This document shows positions 34,087 to 43,188 of a stretch of 64,000 bases of DNA, in pieces; position 1 is the stretch's first letter, and every line of letters starts with the position of its first letter. The notes under the pieces are model-generated. The model saw only the letters and a program-made list of their open reading frames with translations. It ran no database searches and had not been told where the DNA came from. Source of the DNA: Tritonibacter mobilis. Its GTDB lineage: Bacteria; Pseudomonadota; Alphaproteobacteria; Rhodobacterales; Rhodobacteraceae. The stretch is taken from NCBI RefSeq assembly GCF_001681715.1, contig NZ_LNWY01000005.1, forward strand, positions 1 through 64,000, read 5' to 3'. The translations under genes and the position numbers were made by a program.

Positions 34087-35037
34087 ATGTATATCCCCAC
34101 CTATGAGGACATGCTGGCGGCGCATGAGCGGATTGCGCCGCACATCCGCCGCACGCCGATCCGCACCTCGGCCTATCTGAACGAGCTGACCGGGGCGGAG
34201 CTGTTTTTTAAGTGTGAGAACTTTCAGGAGCCGGGCGCCTTCAAGGTGCGCGGTGCCAGCAACGCGGTGTTTGGTCTAGACGCAGCGCAGGCGGCCAAGG
34301 GCGTCGCGACGCATTCCAGCGGCAACCATGCCTCCTGCCTGTCCTATGCGGCGATGCTGCGGGGCATTCCCTGCAACGTGGTGATGCCGCGCACCGCGCC
34401 GCAAGCCAAGAAGGACACCGTGCGCCGCTATGGTGGCAAGATCACCGAATGCGAGCCCTCCACCTCGTCGCGCGAGGAGACCTTTGCCCGCGTGCAGGCC
34501 GAGACGGGCGGCGATTTTGTGCATCCCTACAACGACCCGCGTGTGATCGCGGGACAGGGCACCTGCGCGAAGGAGTTCGTGGAACAAACCGATGGGCTGG
34601 ACCTCGTGCTCGCGCCTATCGGCGGCGGTGGCATGATTTCGGGCACCTGTCTGACCCTGTCGACGCTGGCGCCGGAAACCCGGATCATCGCCGCCGAGCC
34701 CGAGCAGGCCGATGACGCCTACCGCAGCTTCAAAGCGGGCTACATCATCGCTGATGATGCGCCCAAGACCATCGCTGACGGGCTGCTGGTGCCGCTGAAG
34801 GATCTGACCTGGCATTTTGTGGCGAACCATGTGTCCGACATCCTGACCGCATCGGATCCCGAAATCATCGACGCGATGAAGCTCATTTGGAAGCACCTGC
34901 GCGTGGTGATGGAGCCCTCTTCGGCGGTGCCCCTCGCCACGATCCTGAAGAACCCTGAGACCTTTCGCGGCAAGCGCGTCGGTATCGTTTTGACCGGTGG
35001 CAATGTCGACCTCGACCGCCTGCCATGGACGCTTTGA
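34087..35037 (+). CDS. bhcB: beta-Hydroxyaspartate dehydratase BhcB
   Basis: PLP-dependent dehydratase of the threonine dehydratase/serine racemase fold, 316 aa. It removes water from erythro-beta-hydroxyaspartate to form iminosuccinate. Lys53 (EPGAFKVRGASN) holds PLP, SSGNHASCL binds the substrate carboxylate, and the glycine loop is APIGGGGMISG. The start is ATG 34087, with AAGGAC 6 nt upstream; ATG 34072 is an alternative that would overlap the bhcA stop. Such genes are often misnamed threonine dehydratase or EutB. Second gene of the operon. Confidence 0.94.
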   Translation: MYIPTYEDMLAAHERIAPHIRRTPIRTSAYLNELTGAELFFKCENFQEPGAFKVRGASNAVFGLDAAQAAKGVATHSSGNHASCLSYAAMLRGIPCNVVMPRTAPQAKKDTVRRYGGKITECEPSTSSREETFARVQAETGGDFVHPYNDPRVIAGQGTCAKEFVEQTDGLDLVLAPIGGGGMISGTCLTLSTLAPETRIIAAEPEQADDAYRSFKAGYIIADDAPKTIADGLLVPLKDLTWHFVANHVSDILTASDPEIIDAMKLIWKHLRVVMEPSSAVPLATILKNPETFRGKRVGIVLTGGNVDLDRLPWTL

Positions 35038-35082
35038 GACCCTGTGTGTCCCTAAATAGACTCTAATATGGGAGTAACCCCT

Positions 35083-36246
35083 ATGAATGCACCCGCAAAT
35101 TTCGAAAACCTTGAAGTGGGCTTTGACGTCCCAGCCCTGCCCGGCATGGACGAAGCCGATATTCAGACACCCTGCCTTGTGCTCGACCTTGACGCGCTCG
35201 AGCGCAACATCAAGAAGATGGGCGACTACGCCAAAGCGCATGGCATGCGGCATCGCGTGCACGGCAAGATGCATAAATCGGTGGATGTGGCCAAGCTGCA
35301 GGAATCGCTGGGTGGCGCAGTAGGTGTCTGCTGTCAGAAAGTGTCGGAGGCCGAAGTCTTCGCCCGTGGTGGCATAAAGGACATATTAGTCTCTAATCAG
35401 GTGCGGGATGCGGCCAAGATCGACCGTCTGGCCCGGCTGCCAAAGCTTGGCGCGCGCACGATCGTCTGCGTCGATGATCTGGCCAATGTGGCGGATCTGT
35501 CGGCGGGCGCACAAAAGCACGGCACCGAGATCGAGTGCTTTGTTGAGATCGACTGCGGCGCGGGGCGTTGCGGTGTCACCACCACCGAAGCCGTGGTCGA
35601 GATCGCACAGGCCATCGATGCGGCAGCGGGCCTGAAGTTCACCGGCATCCAAGCCTATCAGGGCGCCATGCAGCACATCGACAGCTACGAGGGCCGCAAA
35701 GAAAAACTCGACATCGCCATCGCACAGGTTGCGGATGCGGTCGAGGGTCTGAAAGCGGCAGGTCTCGCGCCTGAATTAGTCTCTGGTGGCGGTACAGGCT
35801 CTTATTATTTCGAGTCTAACTCGGGCGTTTATAACGAATTGCAGTGTGGTTCCTATGCGTTCATGGACGCCGACTATGGCCGTATCCTTGATCAGGATGG
35901 CAAACGGATCGATCAGGGCGAATGGGAAAACGCGTTCTTCATCCTCACCCAGGTGATGAGCCACGCAAAAGCCGACAAGGCGATCTGCGACGCGGGCCTA
36001 AAGGCGCAATCGGTGGACAGCGGGTTGCCCTTCATCTTTGGCCGAACCGATGTGGAATACGTCAAATGCTCTGACGAGCATGGCGTGATTGCCGACCCCG
36101 AGGGCGTGCTCAAGGTGGGCGAGAAGCTGAAGCTGGTGCCCGGCCACTGCGACCCCACCGCCAATGTGCACGACTGGTACGTCGGCGTGCGCGGCGGCAA
36201 GGTCGAGACCCTCTGGCCGGTATCTGCCCGCGGCAAGGCCTACTGA
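35083..36246 (+). CDS. bhcC: beta-Hydroxyaspartate aldolase BhcC
   Basis: PLP enzyme of the D-threonine aldolase / alanine-racemase-like TIM-barrel family, 387 aa. It condenses glycine and glyoxylate to (2R,3S)-beta-hydroxyaspartate. The PLP lysine is in VHGKMHKSVDVA (about residue 62), and a C-terminal His/Cys/Asp metal site (VPGHCDPTANVHDWYVG) is visible, as in metal-dependent D-threonine aldolases. Start ATG 35083 with GGGAG 8 nt upstream. Rare AT-rich codons appear locally (GAATTAGTCTCTGGTGG), unlike the rest. A terminator-like hairpin follows it before bhcD. Confidence 0.94.
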   Translation: MNAPANFENLEVGFDVPALPGMDEADIQTPCLVLDLDALERNIKKMGDYAKAHGMRHRVHGKMHKSVDVAKLQESLGGAVGVCCQKVSEAEVFARGGIKDILVSNQVRDAAKIDRLARLPKLGARTIVCVDDLANVADLSAGAQKHGTEIECFVEIDCGAGRCGVTTTEAVVEIAQAIDAAAGLKFTGIQAYQGAMQHIDSYEGRKEKLDIAIAQVADAVEGLKAAGLAPELVSGGGTGSYYFESNSGVYNELQCGSYAFMDADYGRILDQDGKRIDQGEWENAFFILTQVMSHAKADKAICDAGLKAQSVDSGLPFIFGRTDVEYVKCSDEHGVIADPEGVLKVGEKLKLVPGHCDPTANVHDWYVGVRGGKVETLWPVSARGKAY

Positions 36247-36260
36247 ACAAACCCCCAACT

Positions 36261-36297
36261 GGCGGAGGTGCGCATCGCCGCCCTCCGCCGGCTTTTT
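36261..36297 (+). terminator. Terminator-like hairpin between bhcC and bhcD
   Basis: GGCGGAGG (36261-36268) pairs with CCTCCGCC (36282-36289), followed by GGCTTTTT. It looks like a functional intrinsic terminator inside the operon, so bhcD may be expressed at a lower level or need its own promoter in the 53 bp that follow. Confidence 0.75.
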
Positions 36298-36349
36298 ATT
36301 TGCCTCGTGGTCCAGATGAATGGGCCGCGCCCGATCAATGGAGACACTG

Positions 36350-37315
36350 ATGTATATCGTACCCGAACGGGCGATTGCCGACCTGATGACGCGCGATGCT
36401 GCCTTTGATGCGGTGGAGAAGGTCTTTGCCGCTATGGCCGCCGGTGACGCCTATAACTTTCCGGTGGTGCGCGAGGCCATTGGCCATGAGGACGCGCTTT
36501 ATGGGTTTAAGGGCGGCTTTGACCGCGCGGGCCTGTCGCTGGGGCTGAAGGCCGGCGGCTACTGGCCCAACAACCTGGAAAAACGCGGGCTGATCAACCA
36601 CCAGTCCACCGTGTTCCTGTTTGACCCCGACACTGGCAAGGTGCGCGCCATGGTCGGAGGCAATCTCTTGACCGCGCTGCGCACGGCGGCAGCGTCTTCG
36701 GTGTCGATCAAGCACCTTGCGCGCGAGGACGCCAAGGTGATCGGCATGATTGGCGCGGGCCATCAGGCCAAGTTCCAGCTGCGCGCCGCGCTGGAGCAGC
36801 GTGACTTTGACAAGGTGATCGGCTGGAACCTGCATCCCGAGATGCTGTTGAACCTCGAAGAGGTCGCAACCGAGGCGGGCCTGCCGTTTGAGGCGGTTGA
36901 GCTGGACGGCATGCGTGCTGCGGATGTGATCATTTCCATCACCTCCTCCTTTGATGCGATCCTGAAGGCGGATCAGGTCAGCCCCGGCACTCACATTGCC
37001 TGCATGGGCACCGACACCAAAGGCAAGCAGGAGGTCGATCCCCAACTTCTGGTGCGCGCCACTGTCTTTACCGACGAGGTGGCGCAATCCACCTCGATCG
37101 GCGAGGCGCAGCATGCGGTGGCGCAGGGTCTGATTGGCGAGGCAGATGTGGCGCAGCTGGGTGCCGTTATTAACGGCGCGCATCCGGGCCGGACCTCGGC
37201 GGAGCAGATCACCCTGTTCGATGGCACCGGCGTTGGCCTTCAGGACCTTGCGGTAGCCGCCTCAGTGGTTGAGTTGGCGGTGAAAAAGGGCATCGCCATC
37301 GAAGTCGATTTTTAA
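36350..37315 (+). CDS. bhcD: Iminosuccinate reductase BhcD
   Basis: NAD(P)H-dependent imine reductase of the ornithine cyclodeaminase/mu-crystallin family, 321 aa. It reduces iminosuccinate to L-aspartate, which refuels BhcA. Rossmann motif GMIGAGHQAKFQLRA (about 128-142); substrate-binding region near GFKGGFDRAGLSLGLKAGGYW. Start ATG 36350 with GGAG 6 nt upstream (a longer in-frame ATG at 36320 has no good site). Often misannotated as EutC or ornithine cyclodeaminase. Last gene of the cluster, closed by a strong terminator. Confidence 0.94.
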   Translation: MYIVPERAIADLMTRDAAFDAVEKVFAAMAAGDAYNFPVVREAIGHEDALYGFKGGFDRAGLSLGLKAGGYWPNNLEKRGLINHQSTVFLFDPDTGKVRAMVGGNLLTALRTAAASSVSIKHLAREDAKVIGMIGAGHQAKFQLRAALEQRDFDKVIGWNLHPEMLLNLEEVATEAGLPFEAVELDGMRAADVIISITSSFDAILKADQVSPGTHIACMGTDTKGKQEVDPQLLVRATVFTDEVAQSTSIGEAQHAVAQGLIGEADVAQLGAVINGAHPGRTSAEQITLFDGTGVGLQDLAVAASVVELAVKKGIAIEVDF

Positions 37316-37345
37316 CCTCAAGACGCCATCACTCACGGCTGTTTG

Positions 37346-37376
37346 CGCCCCGGTTCATCGCCGGGGCGTTTTTTTT
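37346..37376 (+). terminator. Rho-independent terminator of the bhc operon
   Basis: CGCCCCGG (37346-37353) and CCGGGGCG (37361-37368) with a 7-nt loop, then an eight-T run. It sits between bhcD and the convergent LysR gene. Confidence 0.93.
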
Positions 37377-37378
37377 CG

Positions 37379-38287
37379 TCAGACGTGCGCGCCCAGATAG
37401 GCCTGACCGCGTTCGGTGATGAAATCCACCAACAGGCGCACCTTCGGGTCCTGCAGTTTTTTATGCGGATAAAGGCAGCCGAAGATCGCAGCCATAGGGT
37501 GCGCCTCCGGCAGGATCTCCACCAGTGCGCCCGTGCGGAGATGCTCGGCCACCTCAAATCGCGGTTTATTGACGATGCCCCGGTGATCCAGCGCCCAGTT
37601 CAGCAGCACCTCACTGTCATCGGCATCATATTTGCCGCTGACTTCGAATTTTCGAAATCCAGATTCTGTGTTCAAGGTCCAGAAATACTCTGGCGAACGT
37701 GGGTAGCGCAGCAGCAGGCAGTTGTGTTTGCCCATCAGATCCTGCGGCACACGCGGGGTGCCGTATCGGTCCAGATATGAGGGCGATGCGCATAGCACGC
37801 GCTCCACCCCAGCGATCTTGCGCATCTTCAGGCTCGAGTCGCTCGGCGTGCCGACAAAGAACGCCAGATCCAACCCATCGGCAAGGATATCGACACGGCG
37901 ATCCGACATCCGCATCTGCACATCAATTTCGGGGTGTACTTCGACAAAATCAGGCACTAACGGGGCAATTATGAGCCGTCCGGCCGCCAGAGGCGCGGTG
38001 ATTTTCAGGGTCCCGCGCGGGCGGCCAGAGAACTGCGCAACCACGCTCTCAGCTTCCTCTACCACCTCAAGGATACGCAGGGCTTCCTGGTAGAATCGCT
38101 TGCCTGCCTCTGTGGGCGTCAGCGACCGTGTGGTGCGATTGAACAGCCGCACACCGAGATGTTCTTCCAGTTCTTTGATCCGTTTGCTGGCCACAGCCGG
38201 GGTCAGACGCACGTCCCGCCCGCCTGATGTGATACTGCCCAGCTCCACCACGCGACAGAACAGACGCAGGCTCTCCATATAAGCCAT
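37379..38287 (-). CDS. LysR-family transcriptional regulator
   Basis: A 302-aa LysR regulator: winged helix at residues 1-65 (LFCRVVELGSITSGGRDVRLTPAVASKRIKELE is split over the helix-turn-helix) and a substrate-binding domain to the C-terminus. It is divergent from xdhA with a 164-bp gap, and convergent with bhcD. By position it most likely controls the xanthine dehydrogenase operon in response to a purine or a breakdown product. Start ATG 38287. Confidence 0.9.
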   Translation of the reverse strand: MAYMESLRLFCRVVELGSITSGGRDVRLTPAVASKRIKELEEHLGVRLFNRTTRSLTPTEAGKRFYQEALRILEVVEEAESVVAQFSGRPRGTLKITAPLAAGRLIIAPLVPDFVEVHPEIDVQMRMSDRRVDILADGLDLAFFVGTPSDSSLKMRKIAGVERVLCASPSYLDRYGTPRVPQDLMGKHNCLLLRYPRSPEYFWTLNTESGFRKFEVSGKYDADDSEVLLNWALDHRGIVNKPRFEVAEHLRTGALVEILPEAHPMAAIFGCLYPHKKLQDPKVRLLVDFITERGQAYLGAHV

Positions 38288-38451
38288 TCAAAAACCTCGA
38301 TTGCTGAGACTCTCCCGATATAGCCGAGCAAATCGCCTCTGATTATCAACACATCGTTGAAAGTATTTCGCAAAGCACGCCGTATTTCAATGCAGTCAGA
38401 GGGGTTACTCTGTGCCGCAGCTCTAGAGGCAGGGCAGAACAGGGAGGTTCA

Positions 38452-39915
38452 ATGGCTCAGGAACATCAAATCCGCTTTCTTCTGAACGGAGAGGAAAAGC
38501 GCATCGCTGACGTCAAAGCGACGCTGACCTTGCTGGATTACCTGCGCCTTGATCAGCGCCTGACGGGCAGCAAGGAGGGCTGTGCCGAGGGCGATTGCGG
38601 TGCCTGCACCGTGCTGGTCGGTCGCCTGCATCAGGGCCAGCTGCACTATGAGACGGTCAACGCCTGTATCCGCTTTCTGGCGTCCCTGAACGGGTGCCAC
38701 ATCGTCACCGTCGAGCATCTCTCTGGCCCAGAGGGTCGCCTACACCCGGTGCAACAGGCGATGGTGGATTATCACGGCAGCCAGTGCGGCTTTTGCACGC
38801 CGGGCTTTGTCATGTCGCTCTATGCGCTGTGGATGGGCAATCCGGAGCCGTCGATGCAGCAGGTCGAGACTGCGATCCAGGGCAACCTCTGCCGCTGCAC
38901 CGGGTATGAGCCGATCGTGAAGGCGGCGATGGCCGTCACCCAATACGGCACCCCGGCGCATGACCACCTCACCCGCGAGCGCCAAGCTGTGACCGCGCAG
39001 TTGATCGCGCTTCAGCCCAAAGCGCGCATCACTACAGGCCCCGAGGACGACCGTGCGATCCTGCCGAAGGATGTTGCCGACCTCGCACAGGTGTTGGCCG
39101 AAAACCCCAAGGCGACCATTGTGGCTGGTTCCACCGATGTGGGGCTGTGGGTCACCAAACTCATGCGCCCGATCTCTCCGGTGGTGTTCATCACCCATCT
39201 GGAAGAGTTGAAATCCGTCGCCCTTACGGATGACGCGCTGACCATTGGCGCTGGTGTTACCTATTCCGAGAGCGAGGCCGCGATCCGCGAGGCTTTCCCG
39301 CATCTTGGCGAATACTGGGACCGCATCGCCGGCTGGCAGGTGCGCAATATGGGCACCATCGGCGGCAATATCGCCAATGGCTCTCCGATTGGGGACACAC
39401 CGCCGGTGCTGATCGCCCTTGGCGCTGAGGTCATGCTGCAAAGCACCCGTGGTACCCGCATCCTGCCGCTGGAAGATTTCTTTATCGACTATGGCAAGCA
39501 GGACCGCGAGGCGGGCGATTTTGTCGCCGCCATTCGCATTCCGCGCAGCCAACCGGGCCAGATCGACGCGGCCTACAAGATCTCCAAACGCCGCGACGAG
39601 GATATTTCTTCGGTGGCCGCCGGGATCAGCGTCACCATCACTGATGGCATCGTCACCGCCGCCCGTCTGGCGTTTGGTGGCATGGCCGCGACGCCCAAAC
39701 GGGCCGCGCATGCCGAAGCGGCGCTGGTCGGACAGCCCTTTACAGCCGCAACCTTTGATGCGGCTGCAAAGGCGCTGACCCAAGATTTCACCCCGCTGAG
39801 CGATTGGCGCGCAAGTGCGGACTACCGGATCACCGTCACCGCCAACCTCTTGCGCCGGTTCTATCTGGAACAAGACAGCACACAGGACGCGCCGGTGCGT
39901 CTGGCCATCGCGTGA
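38452..39915 (+). CDS. xdhA: Xanthine dehydrogenase small subunit XdhA
   Basis: A 487-aa subunit with two [2Fe-2S] clusters and FAD. Plant-type cluster: CAEGDCGACTVLVG and the preceding Cys. Second cluster: CGFCTPGFVMSLYAL and NLCRCTGYEPI. FAD domain from about residue 195, with VAGSTDVGLWVTK and MGTIGGNIANGSPIGD. It passes electrons from the molybdenum subunit to NAD. AGGGAGG site before ATG 38452. First of xdhABC. Function: oxidation of hypoxanthine and xanthine to urate in the cytoplasm. Confidence 0.95.
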   Translation: MAQEHQIRFLLNGEEKRIADVKATLTLLDYLRLDQRLTGSKEGCAEGDCGACTVLVGRLHQGQLHYETVNACIRFLASLNGCHIVTVEHLSGPEGRLHPVQQAMVDYHGSQCGFCTPGFVMSLYALWMGNPEPSMQQVETAIQGNLCRCTGYEPIVKAAMAVTQYGTPAHDHLTRERQAVTAQLIALQPKARITTGPEDDRAILPKDVADLAQVLAENPKATIVAGSTDVGLWVTKLMRPISPVVFITHLEELKSVALTDDALTIGAGVTYSESEAAIREAFPHLGEYWDRIAGWQVRNMGTIGGNIANGSPIGDTPPVLIALGAEVMLQSTRGTRILPLEDFFIDYGKQDREAGDFVAAIRIPRSQPGQIDAAYKISKRRDEDISSVAAGISVTITDGIVTAARLAFGGMAATPKRAAHAEAALVGQPFTAATFDAAAKALTQDFTPLSDWRASADYRITVTANLLRRFYLEQDSTQDAPVRLAIA

Positions 39916-39929
39916 GGGAGGATAGAACC

Positions 39930-42263
39930 ATGAAAGATCTGAACACCACCGCCGAGATCAAGAGCGCCGCCCATCAGGACCTCAAGCACGACAGCGCCAT
40001 CAAGCAGGTGCAGGGCCGGGCCGATTACACCGATGACATTTTGGAACCCGCAGGCACCCTGCACGCCTATCTCGGGGTCTCCACCGTCGCACATGCCAAC
40101 ATCCGCGGCATGGATCTGTCCCGGGTGCGATCCGCACCGGGCGTGGTGGACGTGCTGACCGCCGACGACATCCCCGGCGTCAATGACGTCAGCCCCACCG
40201 GCAAACATGACGAGCCGGTGTTCCCGACCGAGAAGGTAGAATTCCACGGCCAGCCGCTCTTTGCGGTGATCGCCGAGAGCCGCGATGCGGCACGCCGCGC
40301 CGCGGAGCTGGCGGATATCGACTATGAGGTGCTGCCCCACGCGCTGGATGCGATTTCGGCCCGTGACGCTGGCATGCCCATGGTCACCGACCCGCTGAAA
40401 CTGGAGCGCGGCGATGTGGAGACTGGTCTGGCCGAAGCGCCGCACCGCGTGCAGGGCCGCGTCACTGTCGGCGGGCAGGATCACATGTATCTCGAGGGCC
40501 ATATCGCCTTTGCCATTCCCGGCGAGGATGACGATGTGATCGTGCATTGCTCCACCCAACACCCGAGCGAGGCGCAGCATATGGTGTCTCATGTGCTTGG
40601 CGTGCCGTCGAATGCGGTGGTGGTGAACGTGCGCCGCATGGGCGGTGGGTTTGGTGGCAAGGAAAGCCAGATGAACCTGTTCTGCGCCGTTGCGGCCCTT
40701 GGCGCCAAGAAGCTGAACCGCCCCGTCAAGATCCGTCCCGACCGCGATCAGGACATGACGGCGACCGGCAAGCGGCATGATTTTGTGATCGATTATGATC
40801 TCGGCTTTGACGGTGAAGGGCGCATTCAAGCTGTGGACAGCCAGTTTGCCGCGCGCTGCGGCTATTCCTCGGACCTCTCCGGCCCGGTGACGGATCGCGC
40901 GCTGTTTCATGCCGACAACGCTTATTTCTATCCTCACGTCCGCCTGACCTCCTGCCCACAGAAGACAAATACCGTCTCTAACACAGCGTTTAGAGGCTTT
41001 GGTGGGCCACAGGGTGTGGTTGCAGCGGAACGGATGATCGAGGAGATCGCCTATGCGCTGGGCAAAGACCCTCTGGAGGTGCGCAAGGCCAATTTCTATG
41101 GCCAACCCGGCGATGGCCGCACCCTCACCCCCTATCATCAGGAGGTCGAGGACAATGTGATCGGTCGCATCGTCGAGGAGCTGGAAGAGAGCAGCGACTA
41201 TCAGGCGCGCCGCGCGGCGATCATTGCCGACAATGCCAAGGGCGGCATCATCCGTCGTGGCATCGCGCTGACGCCGGTCAAATTCGGCATCTCCTTTACT
41301 GCCACATGGTACAATCAGGCCGGTGCGCTGATCCACATCTACAATGACGGCTCGATCCATCTGAACCATGGTGGCACCGAGATGGGACAGGGCCTGAACA
41401 CCAAGGTCGCGCAGGTGGTGGCCGAGGCGTTTCAGGTCGATTTCGACCGCATCAAGATCACCAAGACCACCACGGAGAAGGTTCCGAACACCTCTGCCAC
41501 GGCGGCCTCTTCCGGGTCCGACCTCAACGGCATGGCGGCGCTGGATGCCTGCGAACAGATCAAGACGCGGCTGGTCAAATTCGCCGCCGAGAGCCGGGGC
41601 GTGGCCGAAAGCGCGGTCAGCTTTGGCCCCAACCACATTCGCATCGGTGACGAGCTGGTGGAGTTCGCGACCTTCATCCGCGAGGCCTATATGGCGCGGG
41701 TGCATCTGTCGGCGGCAGGGTTCTACAAGACGCCCAAGATCCACTGGGATCGTGCAGCGGGCAAGGGACGGCCGTTCTACTATTACGCCTATGGCGCGTC
41801 TTGTTCCGAGGTCGCCATCGACACGCTCACCGGGGAATACCGGGTGGAGCGCACCGACATCCTGCATGACGTGGGTCGCTCGCTGAACCCGATCTTGGAC
41901 AAGGGCCAGGTTGAGGGCGCGTTTATTCAGGGCATGGGCTGGCTCACCACCGAGGAGCTGTGGTGGGATGACGCAGGGCGCCTGCGCACCCATGCGCCTT
42001 CGACCTACAAGATCCCGCTGGCCTCGGATCGGCCGCGCAGCTTCAACGTGAAGCTCGCGGATTGGTCGGAAAACCGCGAGATGACCATCAAACGCTCCAA
42101 AGCCGTGGGCGAGCCGCCCTTCATGCTGGGGATCTCGGTGCTGGAGGCGCTGTCGATGGCGGTGGCCTCGGTTGCCGACTATCGCGAGTGCCCGCGTCTT
42201 GAGGCACCCGCCACGCCCGAACGCGTGCTGATGGCGGTCGAACGGCTGAAGGCCGGAGGGTGA
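39930..42263 (+). CDS. xdhB: Xanthine dehydrogenase large subunit XdhB
   Basis: Molybdopterin subunit, 777 aa. The start is ATG 39930 with GGGAGGAT upstream, 14 bp after xdhA; the longer frame is a shadow of xdhA. Conserved blocks: VTVGGQDHMYLEGHIAF, RRMGGGFGGKESQ (a cofactor loop), AFRGFGGPQGVVAAE (substrate Arg), MGQGLNTKV and KAVGEPPFMLGISV with the catalytic Glu. All match active xanthine dehydrogenases, not the aldehyde oxidase branch. Operon with xdhA and xdhC. Confidence 0.95.
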   Translation: MKDLNTTAEIKSAAHQDLKHDSAIKQVQGRADYTDDILEPAGTLHAYLGVSTVAHANIRGMDLSRVRSAPGVVDVLTADDIPGVNDVSPTGKHDEPVFPTEKVEFHGQPLFAVIAESRDAARRAAELADIDYEVLPHALDAISARDAGMPMVTDPLKLERGDVETGLAEAPHRVQGRVTVGGQDHMYLEGHIAFAIPGEDDDVIVHCSTQHPSEAQHMVSHVLGVPSNAVVVNVRRMGGGFGGKESQMNLFCAVAALGAKKLNRPVKIRPDRDQDMTATGKRHDFVIDYDLGFDGEGRIQAVDSQFAARCGYSSDLSGPVTDRALFHADNAYFYPHVRLTSCPQKTNTVSNTAFRGFGGPQGVVAAERMIEEIAYALGKDPLEVRKANFYGQPGDGRTLTPYHQEVEDNVIGRIVEELEESSDYQARRAAIIADNAKGGIIRRGIALTPVKFGISFTATWYNQAGALIHIYNDGSIHLNHGGTEMGQGLNTKVAQVVAEAFQVDFDRIKITKTTTEKVPNTSATAASSGSDLNGMAALDACEQIKTRLVKFAAESRGVAESAVSFGPNHIRIGDELVEFATFIREAYMARVHLSAAGFYKTPKIHWDRAAGKGRPFYYYAYGASCSEVAIDTLTGEYRVERTDILHDVGRSLNPILDKGQVEGAFIQGMGWLTTEELWWDDAGRLRTHAPSTYKIPLASDRPRSFNVKLADWSENREMTIKRSKAVGEPPFMLGISVLEALSMAVASVADYRECPRLEAPATPERVLMAVERLKAGG

Positions 42264-42267
42264 GGCC

Positions 42268-43119
42268 ATGCAGGCAGAGCGGCTTCGCCAGTTTCTCGAT
42301 GCGCCCGGTCCGGTGGCCAGCCTACGGCTGACGCGGGTGCGGGGGTCCTCGCCGCGCAACATGGGCACAGAGATGTATGTGCGCGCAGAGAGCCTCTTTG
42401 GCACTATCGGCGGTGGCCAGCTGGAGCATCTTGCCATCGCGTCGGCGCGGGAATTGCTGGCGGCGGGAAACCTGTCGCACCATATGGATGTACCGCTTGG
42501 CCCCGAGATCGGCCAATGCTGCGGCGGGCGGGTGGAGATCGCCCTCACACGGATGAGCACCAGCGACAAGGAGGCCGCCCTGCGCGAAGCGGAGGCACAG
42601 GACGCGGCGTTGCCTGCTGTCTATATCCTCGGCGCAGGCCATGTAGGCCGCGCACTTGCGGATCTATTCCAGCACATGCCGGTGCGCGCGGTGCTGATTG
42701 ACCAACGCGAAGAGGAACTGGACCAGTCCCACGCGCAGGTTGAGCGCCGCCTAAGCGCGATCCCCGAAATCGACGTGATGAACGCGGCCCCCGGCAGCGC
42801 CTTCATCGTGCTGACCCATGACCACGGGCTGGATTTCCTGCTGACCTCAGCCGCCCTGCAACGGGGCGATGCCGCCTATGTCGGCATGATCGGCTCTGCC
42901 ACCAAGCGGGCGAAATTCGCTAGCTGGACCCAAGACCACTGCGACGGTCTCTCTGTCGCAGATCTGATCTGCCCCATCGGGGCAGGCGGTAGCCGCGACA
43001 AGCGGCCCGCCGTGATTGCCGCACAGGTTGCGGCAGAAGTGATCACGGCACTGACCTCTGAAACTGCCGCAGACCACCCCGCATATGGGGAGACTGCCCT
43101 GCATATCGCGGCGCAGTAG
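42268..43119 (+). CDS. xdhC: XdhC molybdenum cofactor insertion/sulfuration factor
   Basis: A 283-aa XdhC-family chaperone that binds Mo-cofactor and helps load it, sulfurated, into XdhB. N-terminal XdhC/CoxI part (RVRGSSPRNMGTEMYV, IGGGQLEH, GPEIGQCCGGRVEI) and a C-terminal Rossmann fold (YILGAGHVGRALADLF, then YVGMIGSATKRAKF). The ATG lies 4 bp after the xdhB stop. Essential partner of the dehydrogenase in Rhodobacter. Confidence 0.94.
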   Translation: MQAERLRQFLDAPGPVASLRLTRVRGSSPRNMGTEMYVRAESLFGTIGGGQLEHLAIASARELLAAGNLSHHMDVPLGPEIGQCCGGRVEIALTRMSTSDKEAALREAEAQDAALPAVYILGAGHVGRALADLFQHMPVRAVLIDQREEELDQSHAQVERRLSAIPEIDVMNAAPGSAFIVLTHDHGLDFLLTSAALQRGDAAYVGMIGSATKRAKFASWTQDHCDGLSVADLICPIGAGGSRDKRPAVIAAQVAAEVITALTSETAADHPAYGETALHIAAQ

Positions 43120-43188
43120 TAGACCGCCGCACCTGATTGGGGAGGGAGGAGAACCACCCCAAAGGTCGGCCATCAAAGGGAGGTCCCC

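Noticed and set aside
39861-42569. Very long (902 codon) open frame antisense to xdhB.
   Set aside because: A codon-bias shadow of the GC-rich xdhB/xdhC genes; no ribosome site or family, while xdhB has all its catalytic motifs.
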